DNA from: Achromobacter deleyi | GTDB taxonomy: Bacteria; Pseudomonadota; Gammaproteobacteria; Burkholderiales; Burkholderiaceae_B | Assembly (NCBI RefSeq): GCF_902859705.1 | Contig: NZ_CADIJO010000004.1 | Location: 124,001 to 188,000 of the forward strand | Direction: 5' to 3' | Length of the DNA stretch: 64,000 nt | In this document: piece by piece, positions 1 through 8,018 of the stretch | Numbering within the stretch: position 1 is the stretch's first letter | Layout: each line of letters opens with the position of its first letter | Program-made: the position numbers and the translations under genes | The notes under the pieces: model-generated | Seen by the model: the letters and a program-made list of their open reading frames with translations, nothing else | Databases searched by the model: none | Told to the model about the DNA's origin: nothing

Positions 1-385
1 CGAAGCCGCCCGCCTCGGGCGCCAGCTCGCGCATGCAGGCATTGAGTTCGTCCTGGCCCGCATGGCCGAAGGGCGTGTGGCCCAGGTCATGCGCCAGCGA
101 AATGGCTTCGGTCAGGTCTTCGGACAGCCCCAGGCTGCGCGCCAGCGTGCGCGCGATCTGCGCCACTTCCAGGCTGTGCGTCAGCCGGGTGCGGAACAGA
201 TCGCCTTCGTGGTTCACGAAGACCTGGGTCTTGTATTCCAGCCGCCGAAAGGCGCTTGAATGCACGATGCGGTCGCGGTCGCGCTGGAATTCGCTGCGGT
301 TTTCCGGCGGCGGCTCGGCATAGGTCCGGCCGCGCGATCGGGACGGGTCGGATGCATAGGAAGCCAGTTCTTTCATCTGCGACAC
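1..385 (-). CDS. dgt: dGTPase-like HD-domain triphosphohydrolase, N-terminal part (cut by window edge)
   Basis: This is the N-terminal 128 or so residues of a deoxyguanosinetriphosphate triphosphohydrolase-like protein, which hydrolyses dNTPs to the nucleoside and triphosphate. The reading shows the family N-terminus ([20 protein letters not shown], then TRLTHSLEV) and the metal-binding HDLGH motif of HD hydrolases. The GTG start at 385 has AGGAG five bases upstream. An in-frame ATG at 376 is too far from that site. It lies 14 bases after aroB on the same strand, so it is probably the third gene of an aroK-aroB-dgt operon. The C-terminal part lies outside the window. Confidence 0.9.
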   Translation of the reverse strand, partial: MSQMKELASYASDPSRSRGRTYAEPPPENRSEFQRDRDRIVHSSAFRRLEYKTQVFVNHEGDLFRTRLTHSLEVAQIARTLARSLGLSEDLTEAISLAHDLGHTPFGHAGQDELNACMRELAPEAGGF

Positions 386-399
386 CGTCACTCCTGTCG

Positions 400-1476
400 T
401 TACTCGGTGGTTCGGGCCAGTACGGCACGCACGGCGTCTGCCGGCGCCGCCCGCATCATCGCTTCGCCGATGCGGGTCATGAGCACATAGCGGATTTCAC
501 CGCCCTCGGTCTTTTTATCGACCTGCATCAGGTCCAGCCAACGTTCGGCGCCCAGGTCGGGCGCCACCGTGGGGCAGCCGATGGCCGCCACCAGGTCGCG
601 CACGCGCGCCACATCGGCACGCGGAAAACCCGCCACGTCGGCCGACAGCTCGGCAGCCTGCACCATGCCACAGCCCACGGCCTCGCCGTGCAGCCAGGCG
701 CCGTAGCCCAGGCCGGCCTCGATGGCGTGGCCAAAGGTATGGCCCAGGTTCAGGATCGCGCGCAGGCCGGATTCGCGCTCGTCCTTGCCCACCACCTGCG
801 CCTTCAGCTCGCAAGAGCGGCGGATGGCATAGGCGATGGCCTGGGGGTCCAGGCTGCGCAGCTTGGGCGCGTTTTCCTCGCACCAGGTCCAGAAATCCGG
901 ATCCAGGATCAGGCCGTACTTGATGACTTCCGCCAAGCCCGCCGAGACTTCGCGCGCCGGCAGGGTGTTGAGCACGTCGGTGTCGATTTCCACCGCCAGC
1001 GGCTGGTAGAAGGCGCCGATCATGTTCTTGCCCAGCGGGTGGTTCACGGCCGTCTTGCCGCCCACCGACGAATCAACCTGGGCCAGCAGCGTCGTGGGCA
1101 CCTGCACGAAGCGCACGCCGCGCATGTACACCGCGGCGGCAAACCCGGTCATGTCGCCGATTACGCCGCCGCCCAGCGCCACCAGCACGCAGCGCCGGTC
1201 CAGGCGATGTGTCAACAGGGCGTCGAAGATCAGGTTCAGCGACTGCCAGTCTTTATAGGACTCGCCGTCGGGCAATTCGATGCGCAGCACCCGCTTGCCG
1301 GTGCGCGCCAGGGCGGCCTCGGCGCGTTCGCCGTACAGCGCGGCCACCGTGGGGTTGGTGACCACGGCGATGGCGGTGGCGTCGGCGGGAATGCTCTGGT
1401 CCAGGGCGTCCAGGCGGCCCGGCGCGATGCGGATCGGGTACTGCCCGCCCGGGGTGTCGACCTCAACAACGTTCAT
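400..1476 (-). CDS. aroB: 3-dehydroquinate synthase
   Basis: AroB catalyses the second step of the shikimate pathway, converting DAHP to 3-dehydroquinate with NAD and a divalent metal in the cytoplasm. The 358-residue length is normal. The nucleotide-binding region ([16 protein letters not shown]), the metal/active-site stretch ([11 protein letters not shown]) and [10 protein letters not shown] are all present. Its ATG overlaps the aroK stop as ATGA (1473-1476), so the two are translationally coupled. The aroK-aroB pairing is standard in proteobacteria. Confidence 0.97.
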   Translation of the reverse strand: MNVVEVDTPGGQYPIRIAPGRLDALDQSIPADATAIAVVTNPTVAALYGERAEAALARTGKRVLRIELPDGESYKDWQSLNLIFDALLTHRLDRRCVLVALGGGVIGDMTGFAAAVYMRGVRFVQVPTTLLAQVDSSVGGKTAVNHPLGKNMIGAFYQPLAVEIDTDVLNTLPAREVSAGLAEVIKYGLILDPDFWTWCEENAPKLRSLDPQAIAYAIRRSCELKAQVVGKDERESGLRAILNLGHTFGHAIEAGLGYGAWLHGEAVGCGMVQAAELSADVAGFPRADVARVRDLVAAIGCPTVAPDLGAERWLDLMQVDKKTEGGEIRYVLMTRIGEAMMRAAPADAVRAVLARTTE

Positions 1477-2114
1477 ATCTGCTTCTCGAAGGCTTGTAAT
1501 TGCGGCAGCAGCGCCTTGACCAGGGTGTGGATGGGCATCGAGCCCGTTTCCACCACCAGGTCGGCTACTTCTTTATAGAGGGGCTCGCGCAGCGTCATCA
1601 GATCGCGCAGCGTGCCACGGGGATCGGCGGTGGCCAGCAGGGGACGGTTGCGATCGCGGCAAGTCCGGCGGAACAATTCGTCCACGCTGGCCCTCAAATA
1701 GACCACGATGCCCCGCTGGCGCAACCGCAGGCGGTTTTCGGCCGCCAGGATGGCGCCGCCGCCCGTGGCAAGAATTATGTTGCGCCGTTGGGTACACTCT
1801 TCCAAAGCGGCGGCCTCCCGGCGACGGAAACCGGCCTCGCCCTCGATTTCGAAGATTACCGGCACCCGTACGCCGCAACGCGCCTCGAGCTCATGATCCA
1901 GATCGACAAACTCGCGCCCCAGGGCACGCGCCAGGCCACGGCCGATGGTCGTTTTACCGGCACCCATCATCCCCACCAGGAAGACGGGCAGGTCATGCGG
2001 CAACGACACGGTCTTGCCTGCGCATTCCGAGGCGCAAGGCAAGTTTTCGGGCGCCTCGCCGGAGGGCGCCAGGTCCGGGTCAGCCTCCGGACATGAGTGA
2101 GCGGAAAAGTTCAT
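1473..2114 (-). CDS. aroK: Shikimate kinase
   Basis: Shikimate kinase phosphorylates shikimate at the 3-hydroxyl with ATP. A P-loop GMMGAGKTT, the shikimate-binding DLDHELE, the RRREAAALEE region, the GGGAI motif and the lid arginines (RDRNRPLL) are visible. The ATG at 2114 gives 213 residues with an N-terminal extension of about 50 residues before the core. A further upstream in-frame start at 2156 is possible. Neither has a convincing ribosome site, so the start is uncertain. It is divergent from mrcA, across a short gap of 115 bases. Confidence 0.93.
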   Translation of the reverse strand: MNFSAHSCPEADPDLAPSGEAPENLPCASECAGKTVSLPHDLPVFLVGMMGAGKTTIGRGLARALGREFVDLDHELEARCGVRVPVIFEIEGEAGFRRREAAALEECTQRRNIILATGGGAILAAENRLRLRQRGIVVYLRASVDELFRRTCRDRNRPLLATADPRGTLRDLMTLREPLYKEVADLVVETGSMPIHTLVKALLPQLQAFEKQI

Positions 2115-2229
2115 GACGGCATTATCACATCTGCCGCCAAGTTGCCCGCGCACCACACTGAACTATCTTGTTACAGAAACCGATCCGCCTCGCTAAGGCG
2201 GGACCGGAGATACCCGTAAAATCGCCGCG

Positions 2230-4677
2230 ATGAGCAAGCCCCAGAATTCCTCCAAAAAAGACAAGCCCGCCAAGAGCGGTTCCCCGATATTGCGATTTTT
2301 CGTCAAGACCGGCATTTTCTGTGCCGGCCTGTTCCTGTGCGGCGTCCTGCTGGCGGGGATGGCTCTGGCGCTGGCGTGGCCCAACCTGCCCGACCTGAAC
2401 GCCATGACGGATTACCGCCCGCGGGTGCCGCTGCGCGTCTATACGGCCGACAAGGTGCTCATCGGCGAGTTCGGCGAAGAACGCCGCAACGTGCTGCGCT
2501 TCAACGAAATCCCGGACGTCATGAAGTCCGCGGTGCTGGCCGCCGAAGACGACCGCTTCTACCAGCACGGCGGCATCGACTGGACGGGCGTGGTCCGGGC
2601 AGGCCTGACCAACCTGATCAACATGTCCAAGACGCAGGGCGCCAGCACGATCACCATGCAGGTGGCGCGCAACTTCTACCTGTCGTCCGAAAAGACCTAC
2701 TCGCGCAAGTTCTACGAACTGCTGCTGACGTTCAAGATCGAATCCGAGCTCACCAAGGATCAGATCCTTGAGCTCTACATGAACCAGATCTATCTGGGGC
2801 ATCGCGCCTACGGCTTCGCCGCCGCCTCGCGCACGTACTTCGGCAAGCCGCTGTCGGAAGTCACCCCGGCCGAAGCCGCCATGCTGGCCGGCATCCCCAA
2901 GGCCCCTTCGCGCTTCAACCCGATTTCCAACCGCCCCCGCGCCGAACTGCGCCAGCGCTACGTGCTGGGCCGCATGCAGTCGCTGGGCTACCTGACCGAG
3001 CCTGAGTACAAGCAGGCGATGGCGCAGCAGATCGTCATGAAGTCGGCGGAAGGCACGCCCGCGGGCGGCTATGCCATCCATGGCGAATACGTGGCCGAAC
3101 TGGCCCGCCAGCTGCTGTTCAATGTCTACCAGGACAACGTCTACTCGCGCGGCATCAACATCTACACCACGGTCCAGTCCAAGGACCAGGAAGCCGCCTA
3201 CCGCGCCGTACGCGAAGGCGTGCTGGAATACACCCGCCGCGCCCCCTACCCCGGCCCCGAAGAGCAGCTCGACCTGCCCCCCGGCACCGAGAACAACCCG
3301 CAGGCCCTGGACGAATTCCTGGACGGCGTGTTCGACAAGTTCAGCGACAGCGGCGACCTGCTGACCGCGCTGGTCCTGTCGGCCAGCCCCACCGAGGTCA
3401 AGCTGGCCCGCAGCTCGCGCGAAGTCATCACCGTCACCGACAAGAAGGTGCTGGGCGTGGTGGCCCGTGCGCTCAATGACAAGGCCAAGCCCGAACAACG
3501 CATCAAGCGCGGTTCCGTCGTCTACATCCGCAAGCTGGGCGACAACTGGGAAATCATCAACCTGCCGTCGGTGCAGGCCGCGTTCGTGGCCCTGTCGCCG
3601 CAGGATGGCGCCATCCGCGCCATGGTCGGCGGCTTCGACTTCTACCGCGGCAATTTCAACCGCGTGACGCAAGCCTGGCGCCAACCGGGCTCGAACATCA
3701 AGCCGTTCATCTACGCCGCGTCGCTCGAACGCGGCCTGACGCCGGCCACGCAGATTTCCGACCAGCCGTTCGAGCTGACCGCCGCGCAAACGGGCTCCAA
3801 GGCCTGGAACCCGAAGAACTACGGCAACCAGTACGAGCCCATGCTGACGCTGCGCCAGGGCCTGTACAAGTCCAAGAACATGGTCTCGATCCGCATCCTG
3901 CAGGCCATCGGCCCGCAGTACGCCCAGGACTACCTGACCCGCTTTGGCTTCGACAAGGCGCGTCAGCCGGCCGTGCTGCCGCTGGCGCTGGGCGCCGGTT
4001 CCGTGACCCCGCTGCAACTGGCCGGCGCGTTCTCGGTGTTCGCCAACGGCGGCTACCGCATCACGCCCTACCTGATCGACCGCGTCACCGACAGCAACGG
4101 CAAGATCGTGATGCAGTCCAAGCCCGTCGTGGCCGGCGATGCCGCTGCCCGCGCCATCGATCCGCGCACCGCCTGGATCATGGACGACGTGCTCCGTGGC
4201 GTGGCCACCTACGGCACCGCTGCCCGCGCCCGCGTACTGCTCAAGCGCAATGACATCGCCGGCAAGACCGGGACCACCAACGAATCCGTGGATGCCTGGT
4301 TCTCGGGCTACACCCCGTCTCTCGTCGCCACCGCCTGGCTGGGCTTTGACCAGCCCAAGTCGCTCGGTTCGCGCGAAACCGGCGGCGGCGTGGCCATGCC
4401 GATCTGGGTCGACTACATGCAGGACGTGCTCAAGGGCGTGCCGGAAGAAAAGCCGCGCCCCCGTCCGGACGGCATCATCGTCGAGAACGGCGAATACTAT
4501 TTCTCGGAATTCCCGCCCGGACAAGCCGTGGCCCGTCTGGGCCTGCCCCAGGCCGACACGCTGGGCGAGTTCCTGAACGGCCTGAACAACGACAGCGGCG
4601 CCGACAACCGCATCAAGGTCGCGCCGGGCGTGGGCACGCAGAACGCGCAGCCCTGGTCGCAGAAAATTCCTTTCTGA
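2230..4677 (+). CDS. mrcA: Penicillin-binding protein 1A (class A, bifunctional)
   Basis: This 815-residue inner-membrane enzyme polymerises glycan strands and cross-links peptides in the periplasm. Residues 20-50 form a single membrane anchor after a basic N-terminus. The GT51 transglycosylase domain follows, with catalytic Glu106 in AAEDDRFY and the GASTITMQ and RKFYE motifs. The transpeptidase carries the nucleophile Ser488 (SNIK), Ser548 (SKN) and Lys679 (KTGT). No Shine-Dalgarno is seen before the ATG. Instead a TAAAAT lies at 2217-2222, only seven bases upstream. A strong terminator follows directly. Confidence 0.97.
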   Translation: MSKPQNSSKKDKPAKSGSPILRFFVKTGIFCAGLFLCGVLLAGMALALAWPNLPDLNAMTDYRPRVPLRVYTADKVLIGEFGEERRNVLRFNEIPDVMKSAVLAAEDDRFYQHGGIDWTGVVRAGLTNLINMSKTQGASTITMQVARNFYLSSEKTYSRKFYELLLTFKIESELTKDQILELYMNQIYLGHRAYGFAAASRTYFGKPLSEVTPAEAAMLAGIPKAPSRFNPISNRPRAELRQRYVLGRMQSLGYLTEPEYKQAMAQQIVMKSAEGTPAGGYAIHGEYVAELARQLLFNVYQDNVYSRGINIYTTVQSKDQEAAYRAVREGVLEYTRRAPYPGPEEQLDLPPGTENNPQALDEFLDGVFDKFSDSGDLLTALVLSASPTEVKLARSSREVITVTDKKVLGVVARALNDKAKPEQRIKRGSVVYIRKLGDNWEIINLPSVQAAFVALSPQDGAIRAMVGGFDFYRGNFNRVTQAWRQPGSNIKPFIYAASLERGLTPATQISDQPFELTAAQTGSKAWNPKNYGNQYEPMLTLRQGLYKSKNMVSIRILQAIGPQYAQDYLTRFGFDKARQPAVLPLALGAGSVTPLQLAGAFSVFANGGYRITPYLIDRVTDSNGKIVMQSKPVVAGDAAARAIDPRTAWIMDDVLRGVATYGTAARARVLLKRNDIAGKTGTTNESVDAWFSGYTPSLVATAWLGFDQPKSLGSRETGGGVAMPIWVDYMQDVLKGVPEEKPRPRPDGIIVENGEYYFSEFPPGQAVARLGLPQADTLGEFLNGLNNDSGADNRIKVAPGVGTQNAQPWSQKIPF

Positions 4678-4689
4678 CGCGCAAAGAAA

Positions 4690-4720
4690 AAGGCCGGTTC
4701 GCATGAACCGGCCTTTTTTT
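4690..4720. terminator. Bidirectional rho-independent terminator between mrcA and cyaY
   Basis: Perfect 10-11 bp stem (AAGGCCGGTTC / GAACCGGCCTT) with a GCAT loop. It is preceded by an A-rich tract and followed by a run of T, so it can end both the mrcA transcript and the converging cyaY transcript. Confidence 0.93.
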
Positions 4721-4728
4721 ATTGAATG

Positions 4729-5058
4729 CTACAGGCGGATCGTAACGGGCACACCCGCCGCCGCGGAACAGATCTGGGACAAGGCGTCCGGCAATTTCGG
4801 TCCGCCTCGGGTATCGTTCCAGTTCTGGCCGTCGTAGCGGTAATGGAAGCCGCCGCTGCGCGCGGCCACCCACAGTTCCTGCATGGCGGCCTGGCTGTTC
4901 ACCACCACGTGGGTATTGTCTTCGAACACCATGGTCAGCACATTGCCGCTGCGGCTGGTTTCGACGTCGACGTCGAGCGAAGCCGCCCAGTCATCGGCCT
5001 GGCTTTCGATGCTTTCCAGCACCTGGTCGATCAACGCAAGAAATTCGGTTTCGGTCAT
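4729..5058 (-). CDS. cyaY: Frataxin-like iron-sulfur cluster assembly protein CyaY
   Basis: CyaY is the bacterial frataxin. It is a small acidic cytoplasmic protein that binds iron and tunes IscS-dependent Fe-S cluster assembly. The 109-residue product starting MTETEFLAL has the acidic first helix, the conserved NTHVVVN strand, the QELW and WNDTR segments, and normal family length. The ATG at 5058 has GCAGG upstream. A longer in-frame extension to 5208 would run antisense through lptM and is not believable. It is divergent from lptM-lysA. Confidence 0.93.
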   Translation of the reverse strand: MTETEFLALIDQVLESIESQADDWAASLDVDVETSRSGNVLTMVFEDNTHVVVNSQAAMQELWVAARSGGFHYRYDGQNWNDTRGGPKLPDALSQICSAAAGVPVTIRL

Positions 5059-5089
5059 AATCGAGCCTGCAAGAATTACGGAGTTCCCA

Positions 5090-5284
5090 GTGTTCCATTT
5101 GGCATTCAGCCGCATGTCTCTTCGCATTGTAGCCACGCTTGTGGCGACCGGCATGGTTGCGGCCTGCGGGTACAAGGGTCCTTTGTATATGCCGACGCCT
5201 GATGGCAAGCCGCCTCAGCGTACCCAGCAGCGGCAGCAGACGCCCCAGGTTCCCCAGATTCCGGCGGCTCCCTCGCTACCATGA
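5090..5284 (+). CDS. lptM: LptM-like small outer-membrane lipoprotein
   Basis: A short lipoprotein with a signal peptide ending in the lipobox VAAC. The conserved post-cysteine CGYKGPLYMP follows, which is the hallmark of the LptM/YifL family that helps mature the LPS translocon LptDE. The rest is a proline/glutamine-rich tail. The GTG at 5090 has GGAG six bases upstream and is preferred. An ATG at 5114 gives a shorter signal peptide with no ribosome site. Its stop overlaps the lysA start as ATGA. The cyaY / lptM / lysA neighbourhood is shared with many proteobacteria. Confidence 0.85.
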   Translation: MFHLAFSRMSLRIVATLVATGMVAACGYKGPLYMPTPDGKPPQRTQQRQQTPQVPQIPAAPSLP

Positions 5285-6573
5285 CCGCCGCGTTCCCAGT
5301 TCCGCCCGAACTGGCCGGGCACCCCTACTTCCAGTACCGCAACAACGTGCTGTACGCCGAAGACGTGCCGCTGGACCACCTGGCCGAAAAACTGGGAACA
5401 CCCCTCTACGTCTACTCCCGCGCCGCCCTCAAGGGCGCCTGGGATACCTACCGCAGCGCCATCGGCCAGCGCCCCGTGCTGGTCTGCTACGGCATGAAGG
5501 CCAATTCCAACCTGGCCATCCTGAAAGAATTCGTCCGGCTGGGCGCGGGTTTCGACATCGTCTCCGGCGGCGAACTCAAGCGCGCCCTGGCCGTCGGCGC
5601 CGACCCCGCCAGGATCGTGTTCTCCGGCGTGGGCAAGCAGGCCTGGGAAATGCGCGCGGCCCTGGCGGCCGGCGTGCTCTGCTTCAACGTCGAATCCGAG
5701 GCCGAACTTCAACGTCTGTCGGACGTTGCCCAGGAAATGGGCCAGCGCGCCCGGGTATCGCTACGCGTCAATCCGGATGTCGATGCCCAGACCCATCCGT
5801 ACATCTCCACGGGCCTGAAAGAAAACAAGTTCGGCATCCCCATCGATTGCGCGCTGGACGCCTACCGCAGCGCCCGCCTGCTGCCGGGCCTGGACATCAC
5901 CGGCCTGGATTGCCACATCGGGTCACAGCTGACCGACATCAGTCCCTATTTAGATGCCCTGGAAAAGCTGCTCGACCTGGTCGAGCAACTGGACGCCATC
6001 GGCATCCCGCTGTCGCACCTGGACCTGGGCGGCGGACTGGGTATCCGCTACGCAGACGAAACGCCCCCCTCGCCCAAGGCTTTGCTGGACCCGGTGTTCC
6101 AGCGGCTGCAGGCCCGCGGCCAAGGCCACCTGCACGTGGTGCTGGAACCGGGCCGCTCGCTGATCGGCAATGCCGGCGTGCTGTTGACCACCGTGCAGTA
6201 CCTCAAGCACAACGAGACCCGCAATTTCGCCATCGTCGATGCCGCCATGAACGACCTGTTGCGGCCCGCCCTGTACGAGGCCTGGCACGGGCTGCGCCCC
6301 CTTCGGCCGCGCGCGGGCGATGCCACGGAGTACGACATCGTCGGCCCGGTCTGCGAAAGCGCCGACTGGCTCGCCCGGCAGCGCGTGCTGGCTCTGGAAC
6401 AAGGCGACGTGCTGGCGCTGGAATCGGCGGGCGCCTACGGCATGACCATGGCGGGCAACTACAACACACGCCCCCGCGCGGCCGAAGTGATGGTCGACGG
6501 CGACCACTATCATGTAGTGCGCCAACGCGAAACGCTGGACGATCTGCTGCGGGGCGAATCGACGCTGCCCTGA
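5281..6573 (+). CDS. lysA: Diaminopimelate decarboxylase
   Basis: LysA decarboxylates meso-diaminopimelate to L-lysine, the last step of lysine synthesis, with PLP in a fold III barrel. The PLP lysine is K73 in YGMKANSN. The phosphate-binding DLGGGLG, the substrate-binding EPGRSL, and the C-terminal PVCES and GAYGMTMAGNYN motifs are present. The 430-residue length is typical. It is translationally coupled to lptM by a 4-base overlap and followed by a terminator. Confidence 0.97.
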   Translation: MTAAFPVPPELAGHPYFQYRNNVLYAEDVPLDHLAEKLGTPLYVYSRAALKGAWDTYRSAIGQRPVLVCYGMKANSNLAILKEFVRLGAGFDIVSGGELKRALAVGADPARIVFSGVGKQAWEMRAALAAGVLCFNVESEAELQRLSDVAQEMGQRARVSLRVNPDVDAQTHPYISTGLKENKFGIPIDCALDAYRSARLLPGLDITGLDCHIGSQLTDISPYLDALEKLLDLVEQLDAIGIPLSHLDLGGGLGIRYADETPPSPKALLDPVFQRLQARGQGHLHVVLEPGRSLIGNAGVLLTTVQYLKHNETRNFAIVDAAMNDLLRPALYEAWHGLRPLRPRAGDATEYDIVGPVCESADWLARQRVLALEQGDVLALESAGAYGMTMAGNYNTRPRAAEVMVDGDHYHVVRQRETLDDLLRGESTLP

Positions 6574-6594
6574 GCGGCATGCCGTCCAGATGTG

Positions 6595-6619
6595 AAAAAG
6601 GCCCCGTCGGGGCCTTTTT
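6595..6619. terminator. Bidirectional terminator between lysA and ccsB
   Basis: Perfect 11 bp inverted repeat AAAAAGGCCCC / GGGGCCTTTTT around a GTC loop. The flanking A and T runs allow termination of both lysA and the converging ccsB transcript. Confidence 0.92.
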
Positions 6620-6636
6620 CGTGGGTCATCCAGGCG

Positions 6637-8010
6637 TCAGAGCTGGCCGTAGGAGTGCAAGCCCGACAGGAACATGTTCACGCCCAGGAAGGCGAAGCCT
6701 GTGATCAGCAGGCCCGTCAAGGCCCAGTAGGCCGCCATGGTGCCGCGCAAGCCCTTGATCAGGCGCATGTGCAGCCAGGCCGCGTAGTTCAGCCAGACGA
6801 TCAGCGCCCAGGTTTCCTTGGGGTCCCATTGCCAGTACGCGCCCCAGGCATCGGCCGCCCACAGCGCGCCCAGAATGGTGGCCACCGTGAAGAAGGCGAA
6901 ACCGATGGCGATGGCGCGATACATGATGTCGTCCAGCACCTCCAGCGGCGGCAGCGCCGCTGCGATATGGCGCCGCGCCAGCAGGATCGCGCCGACGATC
7001 ACGGCGCCAATGCCGAAATACAGCATCCAGGTCGCCGACAGGCCGTCGGTGCGGAACACCATCGGTTCGGCGCACAGCAGCACGCCCAGCACAAACAGCG
7101 GCGCCAGTTTCAACCACGACGTGGTCTGCCCATGCTGCTTGACCAGGTAGGCAAAGCCGACCATGGCCGCCAGCGAGAACGTGCCGTAGCCGATGAAATT
7201 GGCGGGCACGTGCAGCTTCATCCACCAGCTCTTGAGCGCCGGCACCAGCGGCTGGATCTGCCCCGCGTCGCGCGTGAACGAATACCAGAGCAGGAACACG
7301 ACGGCCGACGTCACCACCAGCAGCACGAAGCCGCCCAGCGCGCGCGTCTTGTATTTGCGTTCGTAGTACAGGTAGAAAAGCGCCGTGATCAGCGAGAACA
7401 GCACGAACACTTCGTACAGGTTGCTGACCGGAATGTGGCCCAGGTCCGGCCCCATCAGGTGGCCTTCGCGCCAACGCACCAGCAGGCCCGTGACACCCGC
7501 GAACACTGCGCCCCAGGTCAGGGCCGTGCCCAGCCAGGCGGCCGTCGGGCTGACCACGCCGATCCAGTAGCACACCATGGCCAGCGCAAACAGCGCGCTC
7601 ATCCAGAGAATGGCCGACTGCGACGAAAACAGGTACTTCAGGAAGAACACCTGCTCGGCCCGCGCCAGGTCGTTGCCGTAGAGCATGAGCGCCAGGCCGG
7701 CCGCGATCGCACAGGCGACCATCAGGCGGCGCAAGGGGCGCCACAGCCAGCCCAGCCAGGCCAGCGCGGGCACCGTGCCGCACAGGATGATCTTCTCGTA
7801 GTAGTCCATGGCGCCGGCGTAGCGGGTCAGCGCAAAACCCGCCCCCACTGCCAGCAACAGGAAGAAGACGACGTCGGTCCAGTCGGGTTTACCGCGTTGC
7901 GCGCGGTTGTCGCCGGTCTCGGACAGGCTTTCGTCCCAGGGGCTGCCTGGCGAGGCGGCATGCACAGGCATGTCGGGCGTGGGGGAATGCGTGGTGGTCG
8001 TCGTGGACAT
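6637..8010 (-). CDS. ccsB: System II cytochrome c biogenesis protein CcsB/ResC
   Basis: Multi-span inner-membrane protein of the system II haem delivery and attachment complex. After an extended hydrophilic N-terminus there are about eight membrane segments. The C-terminal half carries the haem-handling tryptophan-rich motif (WGAYWQWDPKETW) and conserved histidines, as in LHVPANFIGYG and AAWLHMR. The product is 457 residues from the ATG at 8010. It follows resB with an 8-base gap, and the two proteins act as one ResBC complex. Confidence 0.93.
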   Translation of the reverse strand: MSTTTTTHSPTPDMPVHAASPGSPWDESLSETGDNRAQRGKPDWTDVVFFLLLAVGAGFALTRYAGAMDYYEKIILCGTVPALAWLGWLWRPLRRLMVACAIAAGLALMLYGNDLARAEQVFFLKYLFSSQSAILWMSALFALAMVCYWIGVVSPTAAWLGTALTWGAVFAGVTGLLVRWREGHLMGPDLGHIPVSNLYEVFVLFSLITALFYLYYERKYKTRALGGFVLLVVTSAVVFLLWYSFTRDAGQIQPLVPALKSWWMKLHVPANFIGYGTFSLAAMVGFAYLVKQHGQTTSWLKLAPLFVLGVLLCAEPMVFRTDGLSATWMLYFGIGAVIVGAILLARRHIAAALPPLEVLDDIMYRAIAIGFAFFTVATILGALWAADAWGAYWQWDPKETWALIVWLNYAAWLHMRLIKGLRGTMAAYWALTGLLITGFAFLGVNMFLSGLHSYGQL

Positions 8011-8018
8011 AAGAAACC

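Noticed and set aside
2125..4704. An 859-codon open frame on the minus strand opposite mrcA
   Set aside because: It spans the whole mrcA gene and the divergent promoter gap, and its composition is that of a shadow frame.
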